Positions 12,101 to 22,047 of a stretch of DNA of 64,000 bases are shown here, in pieces. Source of the DNA: Macrocybe gigantea. Taxonomy: Eukaryota; Basidiomycota; Agaricomycetes; Agaricales; Callistosporiaceae. Below the pieces are notes generated by a model. That model ran no database searches. It was not told the DNA's origin and saw nothing but the letters and a program-made list of their open reading frames with translations. Location of the stretch: the NCBI GenBank assembly GCA_011319805.1, contig SJRY01000040.1, positions 124,001 to 188,000 on the forward strand, in the 5' to 3' direction. The position numbers were made by a program, and so were the translations under genes. The first letter of the stretch is position 1, and every line of letters starts with the position of its first letter.

Positions 12101-12470
12101 GCCTCGTCGTGCGGCCGCGCGGCAGCATGCTCCCGCCTCCTGCGCCTGCGCGGAGACTCCACAGACGGCGGGCGTGCCGCCGCCCTACCCGCAACCGCCC
12201 CGGTGCCCGCCCTCGTCTGCACGCTGCGTAGCACAGCCGGCACGGACACCGAGCCTAGCGGCCCTTCCTCGGGCAGCGAGTCGAACGAGGCAACGCTCAC
12301 GACGGACTCGCGATGCTGCAGCAGCGATGAGGGCGCGGTGGGAAGCGAGATCCGGCGAAAAGGCAGATGCGGCGGTCGGACGTGCGGCACGGGCGTTGGT
12401 TGACCTGTGCCTGTCCTCGAGATGGGGTCTGAGACGGGAAAGGTGATGGACGACGGCGGAGCGCTGCTAG
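9153..12470 (-). CDS. DH-PH-FYVE Rho/Cdc42 guanine nucleotide exchange factor (Don1/FGD-like)
   Basis: The protein should activate a Rho-family GTPase at phosphoinositide-rich membranes. Ustilago Don1, with the same architecture, acts on Cdc42 in cell separation. Exons on the minus strand are 12016-about 12470, 11405-11957, 10659-11348, 10179-10597 and 9153-10112, with introns of 56-66 nt that all keep phase. The DH domain starts at KVVEEFYETERTYLDGLEL and ends around LRDWLLTVVQRCPRYLLLLKD. A PH domain follows, split by a long Ser/Arg linker (halves REREFLLFSDFLVWL and FEVLSPEGSFVLYA ... AERDEWSMAIRQAKA). The FYVE finger has WIPDDKTSECMRCG and RRRRHHCRLCGRCVCASCS, including the basic RRHHCR PI3P-binding patch. 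The C-terminal 290 residues are low-complexity (SPRKENTARRHKRFSLP, Gly-rich). The 5' end is uncertain; a further exon may lie at about 12530-12649. Confidence 0.85.
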
Positions 12471-12529
12471 GACCGGCCGCTGCTTACGTCCAGCGTCGGT
12501 AGAAAATAAGATGATATATACAATTGATG

Positions 12530-12649
12530 ATGCCTACCTGAAACCATGAACGATGTCGGACTCGCTGGCCACCAAACGGCGACCTCGAAGTCGAGGCAGT
12601 GGTCAGAACGGAAGACGACCAGATTTGGACATGCCGAAGCCGAGGTCAT
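12530..12649 (-). CDS. possible first exon of the GEF gene
   Basis: An ATG at 12649 opens MTSASACPNLVVFRSD, then FEVAVWWPASPTSF, and ends at a plausible donor (GTAGGC). The next acceptors (CCTAG near 12470) do not join to the GEF frame in phase without one extra base. It starts only 51 nt downstream of the F-box gene stop, so these two genes are extremely close. Assignment to the GEF is inference; it may be a non-coding leader. Confidence 0.35.
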
Positions 12650-12699
12650 TTACTTGGCAACGGCTTCAAGAATAAACAGTATGTATCCTAGCTGCCAAC

Positions 12700-14357
12700 T
12701 TATAAGGAAAAGCTCGAATCACTCGGAAAGATATCGCTGCTCGGGATTCGTCTGTACCACTCGCCTCCATCGAACTCCCTTCGCCAAACGAAGCCTTCGA
12801 CAAACTGGACCTCTCTCAAACGACGGCAATGTTTTCTCCATACGTTGATCAGGCCCTTACCGTCACTCTCGTTGGGCGGACCTCCTTCTGCAGCGCCTTC
12901 GCAGGTGACATCGTTGTCTTTGCCCTCGCTGCTTGAAATCAAGACACGAGGTATGAGAAGGATGCGCAACGTTTCCAACCAAGGCAGGCGGCAGAGGAAG
13001 ATACCTCCGAAACTCACGAGCGTATCCTGAGCGATCCGTTTTAAAGGTGGTGCTCCGGTAGAACGGATCAGGCATGCACATACCTCAGAGGGATAACCTC
13101 GCCCGCAAGTGATCTCAAGTGCCCTGAGATCACTGAAAAGCCACGTGATTGCGAACACGAGCTCAATGTCCCAGCTTCGAATAATCAACGACAAGGAATG
13201 TAGATCGGGGTGACCGGCGGCCAGCGATGGCAGTAAAGCAGAGTAATCACTCAGTTTGTTCGTGTCCGTCACTCGACGTGACGCACAGGCCTTGTCTTGA
13301 CAAACGGCAAGACGGTATGCAATGGCCCTACATAATACTCGAGGTGGGGAATCACGCGCATCGGCAGCTCAAAGCTACGCATACTGCCCACAATCTTGAG
13401 CCTCCTGAGCTTAGGCGTGCGCTTGATGAAAGCGATGAATCTAACGGCAAATTGACGGGTTGTCAGGGTGTGTGGAATGTGAAATGTGAGCTCCCGAATT
13501 TGTTGCGACATCCTGAACCGCTGTCGCCGTAACGTGTGCGGGTCCGTGTGGAAGGCGAAGAAGAACGACACTTCGTCCGTCCAGTCGATGCTCAGCACGC
13601 GCAGGCGCGGCGCGGAGCAGAAGTACATCGCGTCTGAGTGCGACACCAACATGTCGCGGCGACCATCTTCAACTCCAATCACGCACCGTCGCAGTGTGAG
13701 CTGCGTGTAGGGCAGGCATGCTAGGCTCTGCGTGTCGTGGGCGTCAGACCCGGAATCCGCCGAATCGGCGTCGGAATCGGTGTCCGCGGCGTCGATGTCT
13801 GTGCAAATGCGCGGGGGAGCGTGCAGTCATAAAAGGCGAGCGCGTCAAGCTGCGGCTGCCGCTCTGATCACGTGGTACACATTGTCCGGCAAGACGGCGC
13901 CGACGAACACGAGCTCGCGCAGCGCGCTGAACGTCGCGACCTGCGCTGGCATCAAGCCATAGAGCACTTTGGGCGTGAAGAAGGGAACCCAGCGCAGCCA
14001 CTGAGCTCGAGCTCTGGCGGAGGACGTCAGATTGGGCCTGCGTTTGACAGCGCTTGGCACGCCGTTTTCGATCGCGCAGCTTGGATGCTTGAGCGAGATG
14101 CCTATGACGACCGATGTCGGCACGAGAGCCATCGAAGGGTCGCAGCGCTCCCAGAACTCGGTGTTGTCGATGTACTTTAGCGGCGTCGCCCAGTAGATCT
14201 TGCGATACAGGGCGCGGATGGCGAGGTCGTGAAACCGCCTGCAAGTTTGAATCACCTGGAAGAGGTCGAAGGGAGCGGTGAGGGCCTCAAAGATGATGAT
14301 GAAGACATCGTCCGGCAGCTTAGAAGGGTTCATCGTCGTTGTAGTTAGGAAGCACAT
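12700..14357 (-). CDS. F-box/LRR-like protein (frame broken)
   Basis: Basidiomycete F-box proteins are predicted SCF ubiquitin-ligase adaptors. The N-terminus (ATG 14357, or Met 14333) has PSKLPDDVFIIIFEAL, FQVIQTCRRFHDLAIRALYRKIYW, a standard F-box. Leucine-rich segments follow (FSALRELVFVGA, LDALAFYDCTLP, LVSFGGIFLCRLPWLETLRIL) with an acidic Asp/Ser linker (DSDADSADSGSDAHD). The C-terminus WRREFDGGEWYRR matches the usual end of this fungal group. A 57-nt intron (GTATGT...CTCAG) lies near 13030-13085. The reading changes frame near 13850-13860, at the A-run 13805-13807 (one base missing) and near 13271-13276 (one base missing). About 500 codons result if repaired. The stop is TAA at 12700-12702. 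Confidence 0.7.
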
Positions 14358-14552
14358 TCATTGACTTTGCCCTTGCCAGGGCTGTTTACTTGTCATAGAA
14401 GGTCGCTCACACATGTTCTGCGCGTCAGATTTTACGTCCATAAACGTATACATGAGCACGTAGATTCGAAACTGTCCACCGCAGCCAGCCGAAAACCTTG
14501 ATTGATCAAAATCAGAAAGGACGACACATGCAGGACAGGCAAACGTGGTTCA

Positions 14553-15544
14553 TTAAATCACAACGCCGTCGAAAACCTCCTTGAATATATTATAATTGGG
14601 CCCGCCGTTGTCCGGCTTGCTGTACACGGCGAACACGATCTGCTGGAACCAGCCTTTGAACTCCGAGTCTTGCAGCATGGCCTTCATCTCTTGCGCCACA
14701 AGGCGAGGCGGACAAGCATAGACACCACAGCCCATCGCACCTGCGACGTCGGCATTTGTCAGGAAAAAGCAAGGGAACCAGTGTGGACCCGATACTCCTT
14801 ACCCAGGACTAAATACGCCTGTTCGTGCCGCGCCGCCATGCGGTACGTCAGCCTGATCTTATCCCTCAAATCACGCAGATCCTCCTCCTTCGCAAATCCC
14901 GTCCTGTCGAGCGTCAGCTTCGGCCAGCGTGGCGCTGCGACGGTCGCGACGGACACCACTCTGCGCTCGGAGACGGGCAGCTCCGCGCAGCCGTGATCGA
15001 GGTCATCCTTGAAGATCACGATGCCGGGCGAGTACACCCCCACGGCAGAACCGGGCCCGAGATTCGGCCAGGGATAGTAGGACGGCTTGAGCGTTTCGTA
15101 GAGCGTAGACGAGTAGCACAGTGCTTCTTCCTGGACGGCAGAGTGATAATCAGCGGTCAGCGAGATAAGAAAGAAAAAACGCACTTGTGTCTTCGTGAGA
15201 CTGCGCACCCAACCGCCTGCACGCACCGCATCGCTCGCCAAGTTCAATACGCACGTCTTCCCCCTCGAGCCCTCCGGATCGGCGTCCATCAGCTCCCTGG
15301 CAGCCGTGAACGAGTCCAAGTTCATGACGCGGACCGTCACGGGCGGGTGTCCCGGACTCTCTTCCGGCTTGAGCGCGGGGAGATTGTCGAGCATGACGAA
15401 CCGCGAGTCGAGCGTGGCGCCCTCATGCGCGTGCTCCGCCGTGATGGCAGCGCTGCGATCGATAGTGTCTGCGGCGATCTCGCCGCATTTCTTGCGGTCT
15501 AGAGAAAGGTATTGGCGATAGGATAAATTGTCGAAGGTGTCCAT
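14553..15544 (-). CDS. microbial-type PARG (TIGR02452/DUF2263) domain protein
   Basis: The family is macrodomain-related and is predicted to hydrolyse ADP-ribose linkages. Exons on the minus strand are 15185-15544, 14803-15130 and 14553-14740. Introns are 15131-15184 (54 nt) and 14741-14802 (62 nt), both GT...AG and in phase. Key segments are VLNLASDAVRAGGWVR, then TQEEALCYSSTLYETL (the QEExLxR/Y-S-L motif), GVYSPGIVIFKDD, VSVATVAAPRW, and LVLGAMGCGVYACPP with a C-terminal FAVYSKPDNGGPNY. The usual GGG of the catalytic loop reads AGGW here. The spliced protein of about 290 aa is a normal length with no frame break. ATG 15544 is the first Met of the open frame. A second open frame just upstream (15545-15722) is not joined to it. 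Confidence 0.82.
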
Positions 15545-16209
15545 TTTGTGATTCGAGGAGGTCTGCGATGGAAGCCAACTGCGTGACTGGTTCCGATTGG
15601 GATTCTTGAAAGCTCATTGTCTTATAGTCCGTCACTTGGCACCTTCGAGTCTCGTATGTCGGTCCCGTCGAGGCTGTGTAGTGATCCGCAAGTGCGCAGC
15701 GATGTGACTCGAACCATCGCAAGACGATGATGGACGTGCTGGTTCAAGTGGACTTCGACTCCAATTGTCCTTAAACCCGACATAGTCAACATACTTTCAC
15801 CCGTCATAGACCACCATCTCAGCGGTTTTCATCCAGACCCTTCATGCGGTGTTGCTCGCAGTGCGATGTCACGTTGAAACGCGAGCCACAGCCGCTGTTC
15901 TGTACAGCTAACGGGTCGGGGCACAGCAACGTCAATCTATATGCCTCGAACACGATCGAAATCGAGGATGACTCGAGCGAGACCGCTGATGTACGGCTCA
16001 GCCGACCTCAACTGGTGATTCGTCGAGCACATTGTTACAGGCACGCAATTTACGTATGCTCTCGATGCTCCAGATCCAGGGCGCTGGAGCGTGAACGACG
16101 ACGCTGGTTATCTTTTTCAAATTCTTGACGCCCGCATCATGATATAAGGATCGAACGGCAAGGCAAAGTTTTCGCTTGCACGACACGAGAGCTGGACTTT
16201 CGATCTATA
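15545..16209. other. divergent promoter region
   Basis: This lies between the minus-strand PARG-domain gene and the plus-strand secreted-protein gene, so it should hold both promoters. Short open frames (for example 15844-16128 +) have no recognisable features. Confidence 0.45.
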
Positions 16210-17182
16210 ATGTTCTTCAAGATGACGACGTCCTCGCTCCGGGTGAGCGCGGTGCGCTGGGCAGTGCTTGCGCTCATAAGCGCGCAGCCATGGTGCGCTG
16301 CTCTGCCTGCACCCGGCACGCCAGCAAGCGATTCCAACCCTCTCCCGGCTAGACAATCCCCTACAGCCTCCGATATCGCGTTGTGGAAGAAAGCGCAGGC
16401 ATTCCTTTCTCACAATGAAGCACCGGATGCATTTCTGTAAGTGATCGCGGATTTCTGTCTATCGATTTTACCAACGCAACTCTCCGAGACAGGTGCTGGG
16501 ACAAACTCGACAAGTGGAGGCTGGACGAGAGGGACTGCAGGAGCACGAACGGGTTCGTGCGCATGGGTTTCGTTCCCGTGCAGCTCGACGAGAAGCCTGT
16601 TTATGTCGACGGGGTCGCGAAAGACTGCAAGAAACCGGACTCGACCTCGCCGGCGACGGGCATGTGCTATGGCATGTTGACCATGCCTGGCGCAGAGCGG
16701 GTGAAATCGCCTTTGACGAGCATAGCGGAACACAGTGCGGCGCAGCACAGCATGCCATCAGACCACCAGCCAGACGGTGGAGCCGCTAGAACGTCGACAC
16801 AAACGTCCGCAGGAGCAAGATGCAAGTATGTTCTGTTCTCTTCGTTTCCAGTATTGCCTGCTCCGCGTGATTCCTCCGTTCGCTGACGAGGATGTCCGCC
16901 ACCACGCAGGTGTCGCGGAGAAAATCTTGTACGCTTGTCCCTCCGAGAACATGAATGCCGCAGCGGCGCGGGGTGGCTCGCTGTGGGCTTCGCCCCCTCA
17001 CACAATGCCGACCTCGACTTGGACGGACACTATATAGGAGATGGGTGCCGTCATCCATCTATGACTGTAACCTCAATGGGATGGTGCTTCATGGAGAGAA
17101 TGGCGCCCAGGCCTCCGTCGCAGATGAGGAGCCAAACGAGGAGCCAGAGATGAAGATGTCGGATGATGTTGTGATTTTTTAA
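16210..17182 (+). CDS. secreted cysteine-containing hypothetical protein (frame broken twice)
   Basis: The ATG at 16210 (or 16222) opens a signal peptide: basic start, then VRWAVLALISAQPWCAALP with a likely cleavage after an Ala. Exon 1 ends at 16436. Intron 16437-16492 (56 nt, GTAAGT...ACAG) joins in phase to CWDKLDKWRLDERDC, FVRMGFVPVQLDEKPVYVDG and MCYGMLTMPGAER. A second intron begins at GTATGT about 16826 and ends near 16909. The last exon carries KILYACPSEN, then ECRSGAGWLAVGFAPS, DLDLDGHYIGDGCRHP, IYDCNLNGMVLHGENG and an acidic tail ending DDVVIF. Two one-base deletions are needed to explain it, at 16950 (C) and 17055-17056 (CC). GAGWLAVGF is reminiscent of DOMON-type beta-sandwich proteins, but that is only a resemblance. 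Function unknown. Confidence 0.55.
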
Positions 17183-17345
17183 ATTCAGTATTGGTTCGTG
17201 GTGTCAGTTCAGACCTCTCGCAACTCTTCTACATGCAATCATCTGCTGAGCGTGTCTGACCCGGTGATTCGCGTCACCATGGTCAAGGTCCTCTGCAAGA
17301 CGCCGACAATGATTAGTGCACCGCCACGACTGCTGTCTTCCTTAG

Positions 17346-17952
17346 AACCATTATCAGACTGGAGAGCGACGTTCGACAGATATTGGATGACCTAGATACC
17401 CAAGACGACGCCCTCAGCACTACTTACACTAGCAGTACGAAAGGTATGACTTCTACCCAATCCGTGCTCCATCGACCTGTGGACGGCCACTATCACCGCT
17501 TGGAATGTCCCTATGGCAGTATACGCGGACTCCTGCGTTCCACGACGGCCAAGACGCAATCAATCGGGAACACCACTACCCAACGGAGCTGTCCGGAGAA
17601 GCGAGCAGTTACGTGCGATAAGCGAAATGCAATTGCGAAACGGCACCGCGAGGCCTTTCAATGGGTACTGGCAACATCCTTCTGCGAAATGTGTTTACGA
17701 TGCAAGCATTCGCACACTGCATCCACAGGCTCTTGTGCCGCGTTTCTGTTCTCCCGACTTGGGGTGCCCTAAGCTGTTCTACTCCGCCATTATGGCATGG
17801 ATCCATCTCTGCCAGATGTGCATCATCGGCACATCTTGCGTCTCGCATGCGGCATAACTGGACATGCTTCCAGGAGCCAGGAGTCGGCCATTGCTCATGA
17901 AGGAATCACAGACTATAGCGCGGATGTTTATACTGCATTTGAAGGCCCCTGA
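17346..17952 (+). CDS. hypothetical protein, 5' end unknown
   Basis: I do not recognise this protein. An exon beginning after a TTAG acceptor at 17345 reads IIRLESDVRQILDDLDTQDD and ends at 17443. Intron 17444-17519 (GTATGA...GGCAG) joins in phase to VYADSCVPRRPRRNQSG, SEQLRAISEMQLRNGTARPF, YWQHPSAKCVYDASIRTL and VPRFCSPDLGCPKLFYSA. A missing C at 17787-17788 then moves to HYGMDPSLPDVHHRHILRL, ACGITGHASR and the stop at 17950-17952. The in-phase splice and the protein-like continuation across the shift argue for a real gene. The start codon and any upstream exon were not found. Confidence 0.4.
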
Positions 17953-19465
17953 TTCTTTGACACGGACGAAGCAGCAGCCGATTACCGACTTGCGTGCGCT
18001 TCAGTCTCCGTCATAGTCATTCCTTTGTGCAGTACCACATGTTCAATGCAGTTACGGTTGCTCGATGGGTGCTCGTTATACATCACTTGAAGAAAAGACA
18101 TCCTGTGACCTTTTCCATAATGGATGTAATAAGACGTACCAAGCGTCCTTCTAGGAAAAATCACTGTCTGGGAGGTTAGGTGAACTCTCAGCATGCTAGA
18201 GACGTGGCCGAAAAATCTGCAGGATCAGGAAAATGGAAAATAGATTGCAGTTGCGTTCGTATCTGTATCAGAGGCATGACACTGCGCGGAAAGTCAAGGC
18301 ATCTAAGGTAACCTTTATATCATTCGTTATATCAGTCGATATCCCTGTGAAAAAGACTGAATCCGTCGTTTCAAATTTGATGTTAATGCAGGTCAATTTA
18401 GTCTGCATTCCCTACGACTCACCGTATGATTCAAAGCAAAAACCAACAAGAGGAAATGGGTCGGATACTCTAGATGATCACAGGATCCGTATGACTAAGC
18501 TATGTTGGGTGCTTGATTTCCGTTGCGCCAGAATTGCATTGTCAAAATCTTCGGTTCTTTGTTCTTTGTGCTATATTCATTGTTCTTTATTCGCTCTCTC
18601 AGTGGCAACCTTGAATTGGAAAGAAGTGAGTGTCTGATTCCTCATCAACATTGCCCGATTTGACCTCCCAGTTCTGCGTTTCACGTCCTCGTCCAGCGAA
18701 GGCCTCTCTGACAACCAATGCATTCGCGCTGGCAAGGAATGACATGGGACCGGTCTTTCAGAGTACTGCCAACCTTTCTGAGCCAATAAATTTTGCCATT
18801 CTGACCAATACCTTCGTCAGTGCTCCATGACACAGCAAATTTGACTAGACTGTGGTTCACCAATTAGGAAACAAGAGGTAACCGGAGCTGGAGATTCCTC
18901 CAGTGGTTTTGATTACGTCTCGGCAGCAGTGGTGGACATCGGGCAGGCGGTGCACATTAGTTGTATAGAGAGTCGAGACGCTCAACTTGGTTGGTATTGT
19001 CCTTTGTCGGCTTAGTTTCCATCATTCATCGACCTGTCATTGCGCTTCGATCGACCAGCCAAAATGAAGGTTGAAGATATGCGAAAACAAGAAGGTTGCA
19101 AAACGACGACGATAAGGTGAATGTCAATATGTGAACTGTTGTCGTTGCCACACTGATTAAAACAACGGCTCCAGAGTGCATCGCTTTATCACGATGACAG
19201 ATTCTTATTTGTACCCAATCTAGACAATTACAAGGGCACGTCTACATAGTTCGACAAGTTCATACAACACAGCGAGACTTCCCTGTCAACATCCTTCACA
19301 CCACCTCCTTGTTTCTGTTACTCCATTCCTCGACAATAAATGTCCCTTGATGTAAGTACTTTAGATGTATAAAATCAGCCCGAATCTTATCTCGTTTCAA
19401 CGCCTCAAACGTGAACTTCCCTTTCTTCTTCAAACGATCTTCGGAGCCTCTTGCGTATCCTCTTT
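17953..19465. other. intergenic, nothing recognised
   Basis: Short AT-leaning ORFs without motifs. The right end (about 19300-19460) should hold the promoter of the next gene. No repeats or RNA genes are seen. Confidence 0.45.
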
Positions 19466-21796
19466 ATGTCTTCAACTCAAACCCGTGCCGAAGGCCATTC
19501 CTTAGGCGACGAATCATCACATCTCGACTTCCAACAAAATGCCGTAGCTGACGTGATCAGAGAACTATTCCGAGCTGGGGCTCCGGAACTCCAAATGGGT
19601 TCTGACCACGTCCTGTCCGATTCAACACGCGCGCCCGCGCATTATGACCTCCATCTCGCTGACGATTTAATCCTGGAAAAAGTGATATACTGCCCTTCCC
19701 TTGCCGATGACTTGATGGCAATCGCGGACGCCGCTCTATCATCTGCTATAGCCGCCGGGAGGCTGCCTCCATTAGATAACAAGGATCGGGAATTGTTTAA
19801 CGTTGCTATTTTGAAGGACAGCGTTATTCGATTCAAAACTGTTCGGAACGAGGAAGGTGTTCGATCGGCATATGAAAACTTCGTCGCTAGTGTATGTTGT
19901 GCTGTTGCGGAAACTCTGGCAATCCGACGGCCTAGCTGGAAATCCACCTACTTCCTATGGACCCGGGAAATAATCAACCAAAAGGAAGCCATTGCTGATG
20001 GATATTTTAGAGTTAACCTTGATGCAGACCCCGACGATGCGCCACTCCTTCTGCGAGAAGTACAGCAGGTTTTTCCTACCCTCTTTGTCTGGGAGTGCAA
20101 GAGCATGCTTGCAGGAAGTAGGATGACGATGGAAGCAATTGTCCAGCAAGCTCGTGACGGAGGAACATTCAAGTGGGAGCGTTGTCCTGGTTCCCCAGTG
20201 AGGTGCCAAATTCACCATCCCACAAATGCCAATGATCCGCCGGTAACGGGAAGTAGGAAGGGCTATGATGTACGGACTCCCCTCTGCCCCAGCATTGGTG
20301 CAACATCGCACTCTGAGCCAGGCCTCCTTCAACACCTCCATCAGCGATGAACGTCACGCATGGCAGATGGATGACCCAGCAGGTACGTCAGAGAACTTAA
20401 TTCGATTCAGTGGTTCCAAACAAGTGATATTGCAGGGCTGGGCAGAGCTCGTCCATCAAGATGCAACATATGGGTCCCTGCATGCCGGCAACAATGAAAT
20501 AATTTACTACCGCCATCGTAAAGGAAAGACATTATACATCACGGATGTTATTTGCACAAGCAGCGAGTTCTACATGAAACTGCAAATCGGGTTGCTTATA
20601 GCTGCCCTGCGGGACGCTCAAGAGCGGTGGCTCATGCTTGTTAGGAAAGGATACCCTTCGTCATGGATAAAGGTATATGACAATGACAAACCGAAACGAG
20701 CGCGGTCGACTCGGGCATTGAAGGTGAACGGCAAGAGTTCTGCGGAGAGAAAGGCAGACAAAGAGGTTTGTGATGAAGTTGTCATTGCCTTGCCCATGAT
20801 GAATGAACGTAGGTTTTCACAGGAGATTCAGGATTATGGCCTTGATGAGGCTCTCCGACGCGACAAGCTGCTATTCAAGAGCAAGGTTAAAAATAAGGGA
20901 TACCAAGCATCTGCGTTCGCACAAGCATCTTTCTATGAACGCTGCCCTCCAACAGTTCCTCGGGAGAAAAGGACAAAGGATCAGCATAATGCGTGGATTG
21001 TCATCCATCTACAGCAGAGCTTCAATCACACTGTGGCAAGTGGGAGTTTATCCATTGATGGATATGGCCCATCGAAACTGGAGTCGAACGAGTTCTCGGG
21101 GCGCGTTGTTGTTAAAGGGGGATTTGACGACACAACTGCAGAAGACTTGATGAAGGAATACGACGTTTATTGCACACTCGTGAAATCCGATAACAAGGCT
21201 ATACCCGGATCTTCGGGATTTTCCAGAATGAGGACTCTGGCTTGGGTCTGTGGGTGTTGGTTATGGAAGATCGGGGCAAGCGCTGACTCACAATCACAAT
21301 AAGTTAACACCGTTCCACGTGTGAGTGCAGCGGCTTTCGCTGTCTAATGCCTTATTAATTTTTTTTTTCAAATAGGGAGGAGTTCAAGGCATCCTTACAG
21401 AAGATACACGATCTTGGCATACTCCACGGAGCGCTCAGCCCAGACCATCTCTTGTTCCACGATGATCCGAAATCAGTGGCATTTATCAGCTTTGGGAATG
21501 CGTGTCGCGTTAGGCTAGAAGAGAAAGACAAACATAAAGGCCTCTTTGACAAGGAGATGGACTTATTGGTGGATCTCCTCAATGATTCTGCGTCAACGCC
21601 CCCGAAACCCCGGTCCTTGAAAATACGAGAAAAAAAACTTCGCAATTCGTTATTGCGGTCCGGTGAGGTTCTGCGCAGGAAACGGCGTCAAGGGTCGCAC
21701 AAATTGAAGTCGATTCGCTATCCTTCCCCGCAGTCACAGGAAGGATCGCAAGGGTCGGAATTCGGTTCCCAGAGTCCCTTCATAGTCATATCTTGA
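19466..21796 (+). CDS. fungal effector-like protein: E-x-K nuclease-like region plus degenerate kinase domain
   Basis: ATG at 19466 (MSSTQTRAEG). The N-terminal half has VIYCPSLADDLMAIADAAL and FVASVCCAVAETL. At about residue 210 comes LFVWECKSMLAGSRMTMEAI, an E-x-K core like PD-(D/E)XK-type folds, followed by GGTFKWERCPG and TGSRKGYD. The middle has IIYYRHRKGKTLYITDVI and LLIAALRDAQERWL. The kinase-like part keeps the Lys strand (GRVVVKGGF) and LGLWVLVMEDRGK. After an intron (about 21300-21375) it reads KIHDLGILHGALSPDHLLF and VAFISFGNAC. Catalytic Asp is Ala, the loop Asn is His and the DFG Asp is Ser, so it should be catalytically dead. Frame breaks near 20285 (two bases), at 21219-21222 (TTTT) and at 21276-21280 fit missing bases. 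It ends in a basic/Ser-rich tail. Confidence 0.6.
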
Positions 21797-22047
21797 AGAT
21801 CTACGTTCATAAAATCGTCAGTAGGTAATGACATGGATATTATATGTATACGATTCAGAGCTAGTGCGATTCTCAGCGTTGTTGTATGTACATGTAGTCA
21901 TACAATACCAAATAACACCACATCGTTGAGAGGGTGTGAACACTCATGATCGATCGACTTTCCGTCCGTGAGTGAGTCATGGTGAGTTATGGACCTGGAC
22001 GTCTCGTTTGCAACCATTTTGAAATGGAGCTCATACCCTAGGGCAGT

